A DNA stretch of 64,000 nucleotides from DAOQVR01 sp035341665 (GTDB lineage Bacteria; Chloroflexota; Anaerolineae; JAAYZQ01). The notes below the pieces were generated by a model, which had not been told where the DNA came from, made no database searches, and saw only the letters and a list, made by a program, of their open reading frames with translations. Position numbers and translations under genes: made by a program. The DNA is taken from positions 124,001 through 188,000 of the forward strand of contig DAOQVR010000002.1 of the NCBI GenBank assembly GCA_035341665.1. Direction: 5' to 3'. This document shows, one piece after another, positions 51,217-60,664 of this stretch. Numbering within the stretch: the stretch's first letter is position 1; every line of letters starts with the position of its first letter.

Positions 51217-52461
51217 ATGCAACCTCGCCGCATCCACGCTGCCATCCTGCTTGCCATCACCCTTGGGGCGCTGCCCTGCCCGGTGCCCGGCTCGCATGCC
51301 GGGGCAGGGAAGGCGCCGGCCGCCCAGCAGAACGCCTCCGTTTTGGGCGCAACGCGCGTGACGGTCACGGGCCGTCGGCTGCTGGTGAACGGGCAGCCCT
51401 TCCAGGTGCGGGGCGTGGGCTATGCCCCCACCCCGATCGGCGACGATGTCCGGTACGACTGGCCCTATGGCGACTATTTCACGGCCGAGCATGCCGCAAT
51501 CTACAGCCGCGACCTACCGCTCCTGAGGGACATGGGGGCGAACACGGTCCGCCTCTGGGGCTGGAAATACGACAGCCCGGAGCATGGTCCCTTCCTCGAC
51601 GCGGCGCACAACGGCGGCTCGCGCCCGATCTATGTCATCGTTTCCTACTGGCTCGGCGCCGGGCGCGACATCCACTCCCCAGCGGGCAGGCAGGCGATCG
51701 TCGACGAGTTCACACAGATGGTGGCTATCCACAAGGACCATCCGGCCGTGCTGATGTGGGCTATCGGAAACGAGCTGAATGCAAGCTGGATGTATGGGGA
51801 CAGCGACGACCTCTTCAGCCTGATCGACGAGATGGCCGCGGCCGCCCACGCCGAGGAGGGGGAGAGCTACCACCCGGTCACTACGCCGCTGTGCGATGGC
51901 CCCAGCCCAACGAGCCTGATCGACACGATCGCCGCCCGCGATCCGCAGGTGCCCAACCTGGACGTGTGGAGCGTGCAGGTTTACCGCGGCCCCTCCTTCG
52001 GCAGCCTCTTCGTCGACTATGCAGCCGTGAGTGGAAAGCCGCTAGCCATCACCGAGTATGGTATTGACGCCTACGATATGGCGCATGGGACGGAGTATGA
52101 GCTGATCGGCACGCCCTACCAGGCGACCTACGCAGAGGCGCTGTGGAAAGAGATCGCCGCCAACCCAGAGGTGTGTGCCGGCGGCGCGATCATGGCCTAC
52201 AGTGACGAGTGGTGGAAGGGGGCGAATGGCGCAGAACCGCCCGGAGGGGGTTGTCCCGAAGGGGACGCCGGGTTCCACAGCGTGTGCGGCTATACCAACC
52301 TCGCTCACCCCGATGGCTTTTCCAACGAGGAGTGGTGGGGCATTGTGCGACCGGTGAAGAATGGCGACTCGCCGGACATCATGCAGAAGAGGGCGGCCTA
52401 CCACCGGCTGAGGTCGCTCTGGACGAGCAGCGTGTATGTTCCGTGCGTGATGAGGCAGTGA
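51217..52461 (+). CDS. Secreted GH5-like glycoside hydrolase
   Basis: A 414-residue exported protein (signal peptide IHAAILLAITLGALPCPVPGSHA). The (beta/alpha)8 domain begins VTGRRLLVNGQPFQVRGVGY, the pattern shared by GH5/GH2 catalytic domains; acid/base Glu is in AIGNELN (about 186) and the nucleophile Glu in AITEYGID (about 279). The protein ends SSVYVPCVMRQ, a short hydrophobic-basic tail like that of the beta-helix protein at 62500. ATG 51217 has GGAAGGAGTGG upstream. Probably a mannanase- or glucanase-like enzyme. Confidence 0.87.
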   Translation: MQPRRIHAAILLAITLGALPCPVPGSHAGAGKAPAAQQNASVLGATRVTVTGRRLLVNGQPFQVRGVGYAPTPIGDDVRYDWPYGDYFTAEHAAIYSRDLPLLRDMGANTVRLWGWKYDSPEHGPFLDAAHNGGSRPIYVIVSYWLGAGRDIHSPAGRQAIVDEFTQMVAIHKDHPAVLMWAIGNELNASWMYGDSDDLFSLIDEMAAAAHAEEGESYHPVTTPLCDGPSPTSLIDTIAARDPQVPNLDVWSVQVYRGPSFGSLFVDYAAVSGKPLAITEYGIDAYDMAHGTEYELIGTPYQATYAEALWKEIAANPEVCAGGAIMAYSDEWWKGANGAEPPGGGCPEGDAGFHSVCGYTNLAHPDGFSNEEWWGIVRPVKNGDSPDIMQKRAAYHRLRSLWTSSVYVPCVMRQ

Positions 52462-52573
52462 GGGCGCAACCCACACCCCGCCTCCCCTGCCGGAGCGGGG
52501 GAGGCGCAGAGGCCCGGTCGGAGACCTTCGCCCATCTAGGGGAGAGGAGAACTGGAAAAGGAGGAAGCAGGCT

Positions 52574-54499
52574 GTGACGAGGACTGCAGCGTATGGCTCG
52601 TGGAAGTCGCCGATTACGTCGGACCTGATCGTGGCGGAGACGATCGGGATCGGCGGGCCCGATTTTGACCGGGACGGCATCACCTGGCGCGAGCTTCGCC
52701 CGACAGAGGGCGGGCGTGTGGTGCTGGTGCGCCGGGCGGCGGGCGGCCCGGTGTCCGACCTGACGCCGGAGGGGTTCAGCGTCCGCACGAGGGTGCACGA
52801 GTATGGGGGAGGCGCCCACCTCCAGGCCGGGGAGACGCTCTTCTTCTCGAACTTTTCCGACCAGCGCCTCTACCGGCAGGACGCGGGGGCCGCACCGCTG
52901 CCGATCACGCCGGAGGCGGAGCTGCGCTACGCCGACGGGGCCTACGACGCGCGGCGGGGGCTCCTCTACTACGTACGCGAAGACCACCGCGGCCCGGACG
53001 AGGCAGTCAACACGCTCGTCAAGGTACGCTGCGACGGCGACGACGTGGGCGGGAAGGTGATCGTGGAGGGCAACGACTTTTACTCGTCGCCCCGCTTGAG
53101 CCCGGACGGATTGCGCCTGGCGTGGCTGACGTGGCGGCACCCGAACATGCCATGGGACGGCACGGAGCTGTGGGTGGGGGTGCTGGACGCCGCGGGCTGG
53201 GTGATGCGCAAGGAGTGCGTGGCGGGCGGGCCAGGCGAGTCGGTCTTCCAGCCGGAGTGGTCGCCTGGTGGGGTGCTCACCTTTGTCTCAGACCGGAGCG
53301 GCTGGTGGAACCTATATCGGCGGCGCAGCGGCGCCGTCGAGCCCCTCTGCCCGATGAAGGCCGAGTTCGGGGAGCCGCAGTGGAATCTCGGCATGTCCAC
53401 GTACGCCTACGAGTCGGAGCAGCGGATCGTGTGCAGCTATCTACGGCACGGCTTCTCGCACCTAGCGGTGCTCGACACGGAGACGCTGGCGCTGACGGAG
53501 GTGCCGGTGGGCTATTCCTACATCACCGGCGTGCGGGCCGCGCCGGGGCAGGTTCTCTTTGGTGCGGGCTCGCCGGCCGAGCCCTGGTCGATCGTTCACC
53601 TCGAGCTGGCGACCGGCCGGACAGAGGTGCTGCGCCGGTCAAGCACGGTGACTATCGATCCGGGGTACATCTCGCTCCCGCAGGAGATCGAGTTCCCGGC
53701 GGAGGAGGGCCAGGCGGCGTATGGCTTCTTCTACCCGCCGCGCAACCGCGACTTTGCCGCGCCAGAGGGCGAGCGGCCCCCGCTCTTGGTGATGAGCCAC
53801 GGCGGACCGACCGGGGCGACGGCGCCAGTGCTGGACGAGCAGATCCAGTACTGGACCAGCCGCGGAATCGCCGTGGTGGATGTGAACTATGGCGGGAGCA
53901 CAGGCTACGGCCGCGCCTACCGCGAGCGGCTGAACGGACAGTGGGGCGTGGTGGACGTGGACGACTGCACGAACGGAGCTCTCTTCCTGGCGCGGCGCGG
54001 CGACGTGGACCCGCAGCGGCTGATGATCACCGGTGGGAGCGCAGGGGGCTTTACGACGCTCTGTGCGCTCACCTTCCGCGATGCCTTCCGGGCAGGCGCC
54101 AGCCATTATGGCATCGGCGACCTGGAGACCTTTGCCGGGGATACGCACAAGTTCGAGTCGCGATACCTGGACCGGCTGGTCGGGCCCTTCCCGGAGCAGA
54201 TCGAGCTCTACCGGCAGCGCTCGGCCATCCGCCACACGGAGCGGCTCTCCTGCCCGCTGATCCTCTTCCAGGGGTCGGATGACAAGGTCGTGCCGCCCAG
54301 CCAGTCGCGCCGCATGTACGAGGCGGTGAAGGCGAAGGGGCTGCCGGTGGCGTACCTGGAGTTTGAGGGCGAGCAGCACGGCTTCCGGAAGGCGGAGAAC
54401 ATCAAGCGCGCGCTGGACGCGGAGCTCTACTTTTACTCGCGGGTTTTCGGGTTTGCGCTGGCGGAGCCGGTGGAGCCAGTGGAGATCGCGAATTTGTAG
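52574..54499 (+). CDS. S9 family prolyl oligopeptidase-type serine peptidase
   Basis: A 641-residue enzyme starting at GTG 52574 with AAGGAGG ten bases upstream. The N-terminal ~380 residues form a beta-propeller that gates access. The C-terminal alpha/beta hydrolase has the triad Ser in ITGGSAGGFTT (about 490), Asp in FQGSDDKVVPP (about 569) and His in GEQHGFRKAEN (about 601). No signal peptide; likely cytosolic, cleaving or trimming short peptides (dipeptidyl/acylaminoacyl type). Confidence 0.93.
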   Translation: MTRTAAYGSWKSPITSDLIVAETIGIGGPDFDRDGITWRELRPTEGGRVVLVRRAAGGPVSDLTPEGFSVRTRVHEYGGGAHLQAGETLFFSNFSDQRLYRQDAGAAPLPITPEAELRYADGAYDARRGLLYYVREDHRGPDEAVNTLVKVRCDGDDVGGKVIVEGNDFYSSPRLSPDGLRLAWLTWRHPNMPWDGTELWVGVLDAAGWVMRKECVAGGPGESVFQPEWSPGGVLTFVSDRSGWWNLYRRRSGAVEPLCPMKAEFGEPQWNLGMSTYAYESEQRIVCSYLRHGFSHLAVLDTETLALTEVPVGYSYITGVRAAPGQVLFGAGSPAEPWSIVHLELATGRTEVLRRSSTVTIDPGYISLPQEIEFPAEEGQAAYGFFYPPRNRDFAAPEGERPPLLVMSHGGPTGATAPVLDEQIQYWTSRGIAVVDVNYGGSTGYGRAYRERLNGQWGVVDVDDCTNGALFLARRGDVDPQRLMITGGSAGGFTTLCALTFRDAFRAGASHYGIGDLETFAGDTHKFESRYLDRLVGPFPEQIELYRQRSAIRHTERLSCPLILFQGSDDKVVPPSQSRRMYEAVKAKGLPVAYLEFEGEQHGFRKAENIKRALDAELYFYSRVFGFALAEPVEPVEIANL

Positions 54500-54540
54500 G
54501 GTGGTGGGGCGGGTATGGAAACCCGCCCTACTAGTGACCG

Positions 54541-56571
54541 CTACCTGAGCTGGACATTCCCAAGGGTAACCTGGTCGCCGAGCGAGGCAAAGGTGCCGTC
54601 GGCGTTGAGGCGGTACATGCCGGCCACCAGGCGGTAGCGGCCGGCGGGCGAGCCTGCGGGGACCGCCACGACGTGCTCGTCGAGCAGCTTCTCGCCCACG
54701 CGCCAGAGGGTCGCGGGGTAGTAGACGCCGCCCGGCTGCCGGTCGCTCTGTGCGAGCCGGCTGCCGTCGGGGGCCAGGAGATGCACGTAGGTGTGGTAGG
54801 GGCCGTCGAGGACGGCCAGTGCCTCCCACTGGAGCCCGACGCGCAGGCTCTCGCCGGGGCGCAGCTCGGTGGGCGCGAGATTGTAGCCGGTCAGCCGCAC
54901 GACACCACCCAGCTGCGCGTCGAGGGGGAAGGAGGGCTCAACAGCGATGGCGGGCCCCAAGACCCGCCAGAGGGTGCCCTCTGGCTGCACTCTCACCTTG
55001 ATCTCGACGCCGGGCATCTCCTTGATCAGGTAGACCGGCCGGCCGGTGCTCAGGGCCAGGTCGAGCACGTGCCCCAGCGTAGGATGGTCCGGGCTGATGA
55101 GGGGAAAGAGGCCAAGTAGGTCGGGGCGCAGCGGGGTGCCGTCGCCCACGTGCTGAAAGTACCACATGGGCATAATCTCGTCCCGGTTGTCGGTGACGAG
55201 GACCGCGCCCTCGGGCAGGGGCTCGGCGAGGAGGGCGCGCCAGGCAGTCTCCACCTGCGTCGCGCGGCTGAGGTCGAGCACCCCAAAGCGACCCGCGCCG
55301 AGGACGACCGGCACCGCCAGCGCCGACGCGGCGAGAGCACTGGGCAGAAAGCGCCCGGGGCCGCCGGCCAACCCCGGCAGGCGCCCAACGAGCCGGCCGA
55401 GGCAGGCAACACCGGCAGCCGCCCAGAGGACCACCAACAGGTAGACGGGAATGAAGAGGACGACGATGTCGCCGATGGTATAGAAGAGGTTGAAGGCTGC
55501 CAGGGCGAGGAGGGAGAGGCCGGTCAGGGCCAGGACACGCCGACGCCGGAGGGCCAGCAGGGCCACCAGGCCGGCCAGGGCCAGCGCCAGGACGGCGTAG
55601 CCCAGGTCATCGTGCAGGAAGCGCGCCGCCATCGCCAGACGCGCGCCGAGGTCGATGCCCGGGTCGAGCGAACCGCCGTAGGCACCGCCCAGGACAAAGG
55701 CCAGGAAGCCGGCGCAGGTGCCCTCATAAAGGTGCAGGGTGCGGCCGGGCGCGAGGGCAAGGTGCAGGTACGGCGTCGCGGGCGCCCGCCAGGGTATGTA
55801 CAGGTAGAGAAGCAGCGGCGCCAGCAGCAGCGGCAGCGCCCGCAGCAGCAGCCGGCCGCGGCGAAAGATGCGACGGTCGACCGCCAGGACGTAGGCCAGG
55901 ACGCCGGGGATGAGGAGCAGGGTCGTGCGGTGGTGGGCCAGGCCCAGGCCAAAGGTCAGGGCAGCGAGCAGAAGAAGGCCGTCGCCGGGGCGCCTGCCGG
56001 AGTGCGTGGCTGGCTCCTCGCCCGCGGAGTGGCGCTCCCCCCAGGTCAGGAGCAGGTAGAATAGAAGGACAAAAAGGAAGGTATTGAAGCCGTAGACCTC
56101 GGCGATGACGGCCTGGGACCAGAAGGTGGGCGTCACGGCCAGCAGCGCCGAAGCAAGGACGGCGGTGAGTCGCTCGACAAGGAGTGATAGGCCCGGGAGC
56201 GACTGCCGGAGCAGCGCACGGGCGGCCGGGTAGAGGAGGGCCACCGCCAGTGCGGCCCAGAACGCCGAGAAGAGATTCATCCGGTAGGCAACGCTGCCGA
56301 AGGGGAGCAGGTGTGACCAAGCCCAGCCAAGCAGGGAGTAGAGGGGGTAGCCGGTGGGGTGCGGCAAGCCCAGCAGATAGGGGGCGAACTGGAGCTCGCC
56401 GGCGTCCCCCTGGAGGACACCGGGAGCAAGGCAGCGCAAGTAGAGGGCCAGCGCAACGGCGCCGAGCAGGAGGGGGAGGAGCAGGTCGGCCAGGCGCTGA
56501 AACGGGGTCTCGCGGGCCGAAGCGCAGGATGCCCGCCGGCCTTCGGAGCCGTGAATGGCTCCGCCGATCAC
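54541..56571 (-). CDS. DUF2723-type polytopic membrane protein
   Basis: A 676-residue membrane protein with about ten helices and the DUF2723 signature CLAPGVLQGDAGELQFAPYLLGLPHPTGYPLYSLLG near the N-terminus (Asp-Ala-Gly-Glu in the first outer loop), which resembles lipid-phosphate-sugar-dependent glycosyltransferases of the GT39/GT-C type. The C-terminal ~180 residues are a beta module ending LGDQVTLGNVQLR. GTG 56571 overlaps the upstream stop as GTGA; GTG 56589 is the alternative. Third gene of a methyltransferase-membrane-membrane operon. Confidence 0.82.
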   Translation of the reverse strand: MIGGAIHGSEGRRASCASARETPFQRLADLLLPLLLGAVALALYLRCLAPGVLQGDAGELQFAPYLLGLPHPTGYPLYSLLGWAWSHLLPFGSVAYRMNLFSAFWAALAVALLYPAARALLRQSLPGLSLLVERLTAVLASALLAVTPTFWSQAVIAEVYGFNTFLFVLLFYLLLTWGERHSAGEEPATHSGRRPGDGLLLLAALTFGLGLAHHRTTLLLIPGVLAYVLAVDRRIFRRGRLLLRALPLLLAPLLLYLYIPWRAPATPYLHLALAPGRTLHLYEGTCAGFLAFVLGGAYGGSLDPGIDLGARLAMAARFLHDDLGYAVLALALAGLVALLALRRRRVLALTGLSLLALAAFNLFYTIGDIVVLFIPVYLLVVLWAAAGVACLGRLVGRLPGLAGGPGRFLPSALAASALAVPVVLGAGRFGVLDLSRATQVETAWRALLAEPLPEGAVLVTDNRDEIMPMWYFQHVGDGTPLRPDLLGLFPLISPDHPTLGHVLDLALSTGRPVYLIKEMPGVEIKVRVQPEGTLWRVLGPAIAVEPSFPLDAQLGGVVRLTGYNLAPTELRPGESLRVGLQWEALAVLDGPYHTYVHLLAPDGSRLAQSDRQPGGVYYPATLWRVGEKLLDEHVVAVPAGSPAGRYRLVAGMYRLNADGTFASLGDQVTLGNVQLR

Positions 56572-59360
56572 CTGCCGAGGCGCTCCCACGTCACCCGGTC
56601 CAGTGCCATCGCCAGCGTCCGCCGGTCGGGGGCGACGCGCAGCCAGCTGCCGCCCGAGGCGTAGGCTTCCAGTCCGGAGCGGCGGGCAGGGTCCTTGACG
56701 CCGATGAAGGCGTGCGAGCAGTCGGCCTTGGGGCCGACTGTGCCTGTGGCGCCTACGCTTAGAAGGGCCTCCGCGACGCCGGTGACCAGGTAGGGAGTCT
56801 GGCAGCCCTGCAGCGCGCCGGCGACGATGCTGCCCGGCGGGATGCTGCCCATCCAGGCCACCATAGCGGCGGCCTCCCGCTCGCTGCCGGTCTCGGTCAG
56901 GTCGAAGGCAGCGCGCTCCAGCAGGCGGCCGGTGGCGGCATCCAGAACCGCCAGGTTGTAGCCGGGCTCGTGGAGCGAGCCGTCCACGGTGGAGCCGGCC
57001 CTCGTGTCACCGATAGTGATGAAGGCAAAACCGTCCGGCCCGCCGCTGTGCACCTCCACTGCAACCGGCGCCACGACGCCCGTGGCCCCGATCTGCCCGT
57101 CACCGGGGATCACGTCGGCGGGTGCCTCGAGCCGGCCAAAGCGAAAGCGCAGGTCGTTTACACCGGAGTGCACGAGGGCGGCATCGATCTCCCAGGTGTA
57201 GGTGAGCCAACCCGGCTGCATCTCCACCGACGTCAGCTCCTGCCCGTTGACCGAGAGCGTCACCTCCTGCGGCTCGGCGCCGGGGTAGTCGAGGGGGAGG
57301 GCGCTCAGGGAGAGCGAATAGCCGACCCCCGCCACGGCCGGCAGGAGAAGGCGGGCACCCTGCGCCTGGGCCCAGTGGGCGCTGTAGCCCTGGATGGTCT
57401 CAGGCGTGGACCACCCTTCGCCGAGGGCCATCGTCCCAACAGGTGTGCCGGAGCCGAGGTCGACGGTGAGGCTCTCGGCCAGGGGCGGCTGCTGAACCTC
57501 GTAGAGGAGCCAGCCGTCGCCGTCGTAGACTTTCTCAACCGGCAGGACCTCCTCCACGTAGGCCACCGCCGCATCGCGGGTGTCGATGTAGGGCGGGCGC
57601 CCCGGGATGCCGGGGGCGACCACCACGTAGCGGACGTCGTAGAAGGCGAGCATCTCGCCGGCCGAGGCCCGATCGGATGCCCGGCGCTCGGGATCGACCG
57701 CGCCGTAGGTCTCGAGGGCGATGAGCGATTCCAGGACCGGCACCCGGGAGAAGTAGTCGAACTTGTACGCCGGGTTCCGCGAGATATTGCCGGAGAGCAG
57801 CCGCTTGTGGTGCACCGACTGGTAGTACTGGGTCTGGGTGGACTCGGCTCCCTGGACGCCGAATGAGTTTCGCCAGCCGAGCGGCAGCTGCAGGATGGCA
57901 TAGTCGGCGGGGTCGGCCGCCAGCCGGTCGTACACCTCGGGCACCCGCGCATCGGTGAGGGGCAGCGGCACCGACCAGCCATCGAAGAGGAGCAGGGCCG
58001 CGAGCAGCAGGAAAGCAAGCGCCGGCAGGGAGCGGCGGTGCGCGGTGGGGCGGCAGCCGGCGAGCTTGCGGAAAAGCAGGTAGGCGCCGAAGGCGGCGAG
58101 GACGGCCAGCGCCAGCATGAGCACTACGCTGAAGCGGTTGGGCACCCGGTTTGCCTTGACGACGGGCAAGTAGTGGAGAAGGAGGAAGGGGAGGGGGACG
58201 GTGGTCTCCAGCCCGTCCAGGTTGAAGAGGGAGCGGCCGTTGATCTGGAGAAGCGGGCCCAAAGAGAGCACGGCAAAGGTCAGCGCGGCGGTGATCCAGG
58301 CGGCCAAGCGCCGGCGGCAGGCGACAGCGCCGAGCAGGGCCAGCGCGAGCGCCGACCAGCCGAGGAAGACGGTGTTCACGTCGGAGAAGCGCGACGTTCC
58401 CTCCTGTACCTGGCGGAGGGTGGTGCTCCAGTCACCTCCCAGCGGATGGAGCGCAGCCGGCGTGACAAGGCCGAACAGGTCGACGGAGAGCTTTTGGGCG
58501 TCGCCCCAGCCGGCCAGCTCATAGCCGGCGCGCATCTCGCGCAGGATGGGCACCAGGAGCGGCGCATAAAGTAGCCCCGCCACAAGGACGAGCAGGGCCA
58601 GCCGCAGGCCGAGCCCCGGCGCGGGCGCGAGGCAGCCGGCGGCCGTCTCACTTCGCCTGCCGCGCTGGCCGAGGGCAAAAGCGAGCAGGATCAGGGTCAG
58701 CGCCGCCAGAAAGACGCCAAAGCTCATCTCCGCCAGCATGACCAACACCAATAACAGGGCCGCCAGGAGCGCGTGGCGCAGGCGCGGCTCGCGGATGGTC
58801 TTGACCAGGTAGAGCGTGTAGAAGGGGATCCACTGGGTGCTCCAGAGGTCATAGTGGCCGATGGCGGCATAGACCATCCGGTAGGAGCCGAAGGCGTAGA
58901 CAAGCCCGGCTAGGAAAGCGGCTGCCGTCGCCGGGCGGGCGTCGGCCTCGTCCGCCTGGACCCCACCGGGGAGGAGAAGATAGCGCACCAGCAGGAAGGT
59001 GCCGTAGCCGCTAAGGGCCGTCGCGGCGAGGAAGGTCAAGTTGGAGATGGCCGGCAGCGTTAGGAAGGATTGGAGGGGGAGGGCAACGACGGCATTGAAG
59101 AGGTTGAAGGTGTAGAGGATCAGGCTGATGCCGAGAGGATAAAAGATGTGGCCGGTGTGCAGCGGGCTCTGGTGCAGCTCGGTGAGGGCGTAGCGGAACC
59201 ACCACGAGTTCCAGAGGAAGGTGTACTCATCAAAGGCCCATGTATAGCTGCCGGGCACGTGCGTGCTGAGGTGCCGCACCAGGGGCCAGGTCAGGAGGAC
59301 GGCCAATGCGGCGTAGAGCGCCAAGAGGGCTGCGTGCAGGAGGGCCGCGCGCCGGCGCAT
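56568..59360 (-). CDS. Large polytopic membrane protein, GT-C-like
   Basis: A 930-residue protein. ATG 59360 overlaps the methyltransferase stop codon as TGATG. Residues 1-~480 contain about eleven transmembrane helices, with FDEYTFLWNSWWFRYAL in the first external loop (Asp-Glu) typical of GT-C glycosyltransferases. The remaining ~450 residues are exported beta-rich modules (LILPAVAGVGYSLSLSALPL region, then a Gly/Thr-rich domain). It probably works on the outer face with the neighbouring DUF2723 protein in glycan assembly. Substrate unknown. Confidence 0.8.
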   Translation of the reverse strand: MRRRAALLHAALLALYAALAVLLTWPLVRHLSTHVPGSYTWAFDEYTFLWNSWWFRYALTELHQSPLHTGHIFYPLGISLILYTFNLFNAVVALPLQSFLTLPAISNLTFLAATALSGYGTFLLVRYLLLPGGVQADEADARPATAAAFLAGLVYAFGSYRMVYAAIGHYDLWSTQWIPFYTLYLVKTIREPRLRHALLAALLLVLVMLAEMSFGVFLAALTLILLAFALGQRGRRSETAAGCLAPAPGLGLRLALLVLVAGLLYAPLLVPILREMRAGYELAGWGDAQKLSVDLFGLVTPAALHPLGGDWSTTLRQVQEGTSRFSDVNTVFLGWSALALALLGAVACRRRLAAWITAALTFAVLSLGPLLQINGRSLFNLDGLETTVPLPFLLLHYLPVVKANRVPNRFSVVLMLALAVLAAFGAYLLFRKLAGCRPTAHRRSLPALAFLLLAALLLFDGWSVPLPLTDARVPEVYDRLAADPADYAILQLPLGWRNSFGVQGAESTQTQYYQSVHHKRLLSGNISRNPAYKFDYFSRVPVLESLIALETYGAVDPERRASDRASAGEMLAFYDVRYVVVAPGIPGRPPYIDTRDAAVAYVEEVLPVEKVYDGDGWLLYEVQQPPLAESLTVDLGSGTPVGTMALGEGWSTPETIQGYSAHWAQAQGARLLLPAVAGVGYSLSLSALPLDYPGAEPQEVTLSVNGQELTSVEMQPGWLTYTWEIDAALVHSGVNDLRFRFGRLEAPADVIPGDGQIGATGVVAPVAVEVHSGGPDGFAFITIGDTRAGSTVDGSLHEPGYNLAVLDAATGRLLERAAFDLTETGSEREAAAMVAWMGSIPPGSIVAGALQGCQTPYLVTGVAEALLSVGATGTVGPKADCSHAFIGVKDPARRSGLEAYASGGSWLRVAPDRRTLAMALDRVTWERLGR

Positions 59361-60223
59361 CAAGCCTCCTTCAGTCCCACCAGGTAGCGGTGGTGGGCCC
59401 AGATAGCCTTCAGCCCCCATGGAAGGTGGGCCCGGTCCAGCCAGGCATAGCGCATCACCCGGCCGTAGGTGTCGGGCTGCTGACCGAGGTAGTAGGCCAT
59501 GGTGCTCCAGTGCCAGCTATCGGCGCCGAAGCGTCCTTCGAGTTTGGCGGAACGGATGCCGAGCTTTTTCAGGACGTCGGCAGCGGGCATGACCGTGTCG
59601 GGCCAGGGGGGGACGTCGAGGACGCCCTCGCGCACGATGCGCACGCCGGAGGCCTCCAGGGCGCTGCGGACACGCCGGATGTCGGCCCAGCTCTCGTCGA
59701 CGTACCGGCAAAAGTCACGCTCGAGCAGATACTTGCGCGCCAGGTAGCCGACCTGGGCGCGGTTGGGCATGGCGACAAAAACGACGCGCCGGGAGACGCG
59801 CGCCAGCTCGCGCAGCAGGGCAGCCGGCCTCTCACCGGCGTCCGACGTGCCGCCCGAGAGGTGCCAGAGTGCAGCCCAGTTCCAGGCGAGGTCGAAGGCC
59901 GCGTCGTCGAAGGGCAGCCGCTCCCAGTCGCAGTGGAGGAGGTGATGGGCAGGCAGGTTGAGCTCGCCCCAGATGCGCCGGACTCCGTCCAGGCGCTCGA
60001 CGTTGTCGTCCAGGAGGGTGACCTGCGCGCCGGCGCGGGCGAGGGCGACGCTGTTGATGCCCGAGACGCCAGCCATGCCGTAGAGAGGTGCTTCTAGCAC
60101 CGTCTGGAGGGCGTAGTCCGCCTGAAGAGCGGTGAGAAAGTCGTTGAGCACGAGGCGCTCGTAGACGACGCCCAGTCCTTCGTTGTAATCGGTCAGATAG
60201 CGCTTCCAGGCCGGCTCGTGCAT
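59360..60223 (-). CDS. Class I SAM-dependent methyltransferase
   Basis: A 287-residue protein with a Rossmann-type core: LEAPLYGMAGVSGINSVALA (motif I-like), VTLLDDNVERLDGVRRI and LPFDDAAFDLAWNW. Start is ATG 60223, only 11 bases after the -10 box at 60235-60240, so its leader is a few nucleotides long. It heads the operon with two GT-C-like proteins and may methylate a sugar or lipid intermediate. Confidence 0.83.
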   Translation of the reverse strand: MHEPAWKRYLTDYNEGLGVVYERLVLNDFLTALQADYALQTVLEAPLYGMAGVSGINSVALARAGAQVTLLDDNVERLDGVRRIWGELNLPAHHLLHCDWERLPFDDAAFDLAWNWAALWHLSGGTSDAGERPAALLRELARVSRRVVFVAMPNRAQVGYLARKYLLERDFCRYVDESWADIRRVRSALEASGVRIVREGVLDVPPWPDTVMPAADVLKKLGIRSAKLEGRFGADSWHWSTMAYYLGQQPDTYGRVMRYAWLDRAHLPWGLKAIWAHHRYLVGLKEA

Positions 60224-60234
60224 GGTAGGAAACG

Positions 60235-60264
60235 ATTGTACCACCGGTGGGGCATGGAAGCCAA
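60235..60264 (-). promoter_or_regulatory. Promoter of methyltransferase operon
   Basis: Minus strand TTGGCT, 18-bp spacer, TACAAT. Confidence 0.55.
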
Positions 60265-60444
60265 CGGTGGGACGGCTGGGGGTGCCCCACTCTGCCAGCT
60301 CAACCCTACCATGAAGCGCTGCCGTCTAGGCCAGATCTCCAGAGCCTCCCTCGTCTGAGAGCCTCGATTGATCGACCCGGGGCAGCCACGCCCGTTTCTC
60401 GTGAAGAGCCCACCATCCGCCTCGTTGCCACCCTGCTGACTTGG

Positions 60445-60498
60445 ACCCGTAGATTCGATTTGAGCCGTCGTCAACACAGGGTGCTGGTGGAGATGTGA
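60445..60498 (+). repeat. 54-bp imperfect direct repeat, left copy
   Basis: About 78% identical to 62341-62394 in the same orientation, sharing TTCGATTTGAGCC and the ending GAG-T-TGA. Both copies end an open frame coding FDLS...VE-stop, so they may derive from the tail of a lost gene. 60265-60444 shows nothing else. Confidence 0.6.
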
Positions 60499-60513
60499 AG
60501 TGCCTCAGTATGG

Positions 60514-60640
60514 CTATGGCTTGCCATAGATCTCCCCGCGATGGCCGATCATGTGGACCACTATTACGTGCTCCTCGTGGAGCTGCTCATACACGACGCG
60601 ATAGTCGCCGACTCGGAGCTCGTTGGTCCGTCCTCGACAG
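60514..60640 (-). pseudogene. RelE/ParE-type toxin, C-terminal remnant
   Basis: On the minus strand about 38 codons ending TAG at 60514-60516 encode TNELRVGDYRVVYEQL and VIVVHMIGHRGEIYGKP, matching the last third of RelE-family mRNA-cleaving toxins. No start or N-terminal part survives, and no antitoxin gene is next to it. Confidence 0.7.
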
Positions 60641-60664
60641 GAGGCGTTCGTGGCGTTGTGAGCA

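Noticed and set aside
60247..60498. Possible small gene ending in the 54-bp repeat
   Set aside because: No ribosome site or family resemblance; upstream part is not shared with the second repeat copy, so it is treated as a non-coding repeat or relic.
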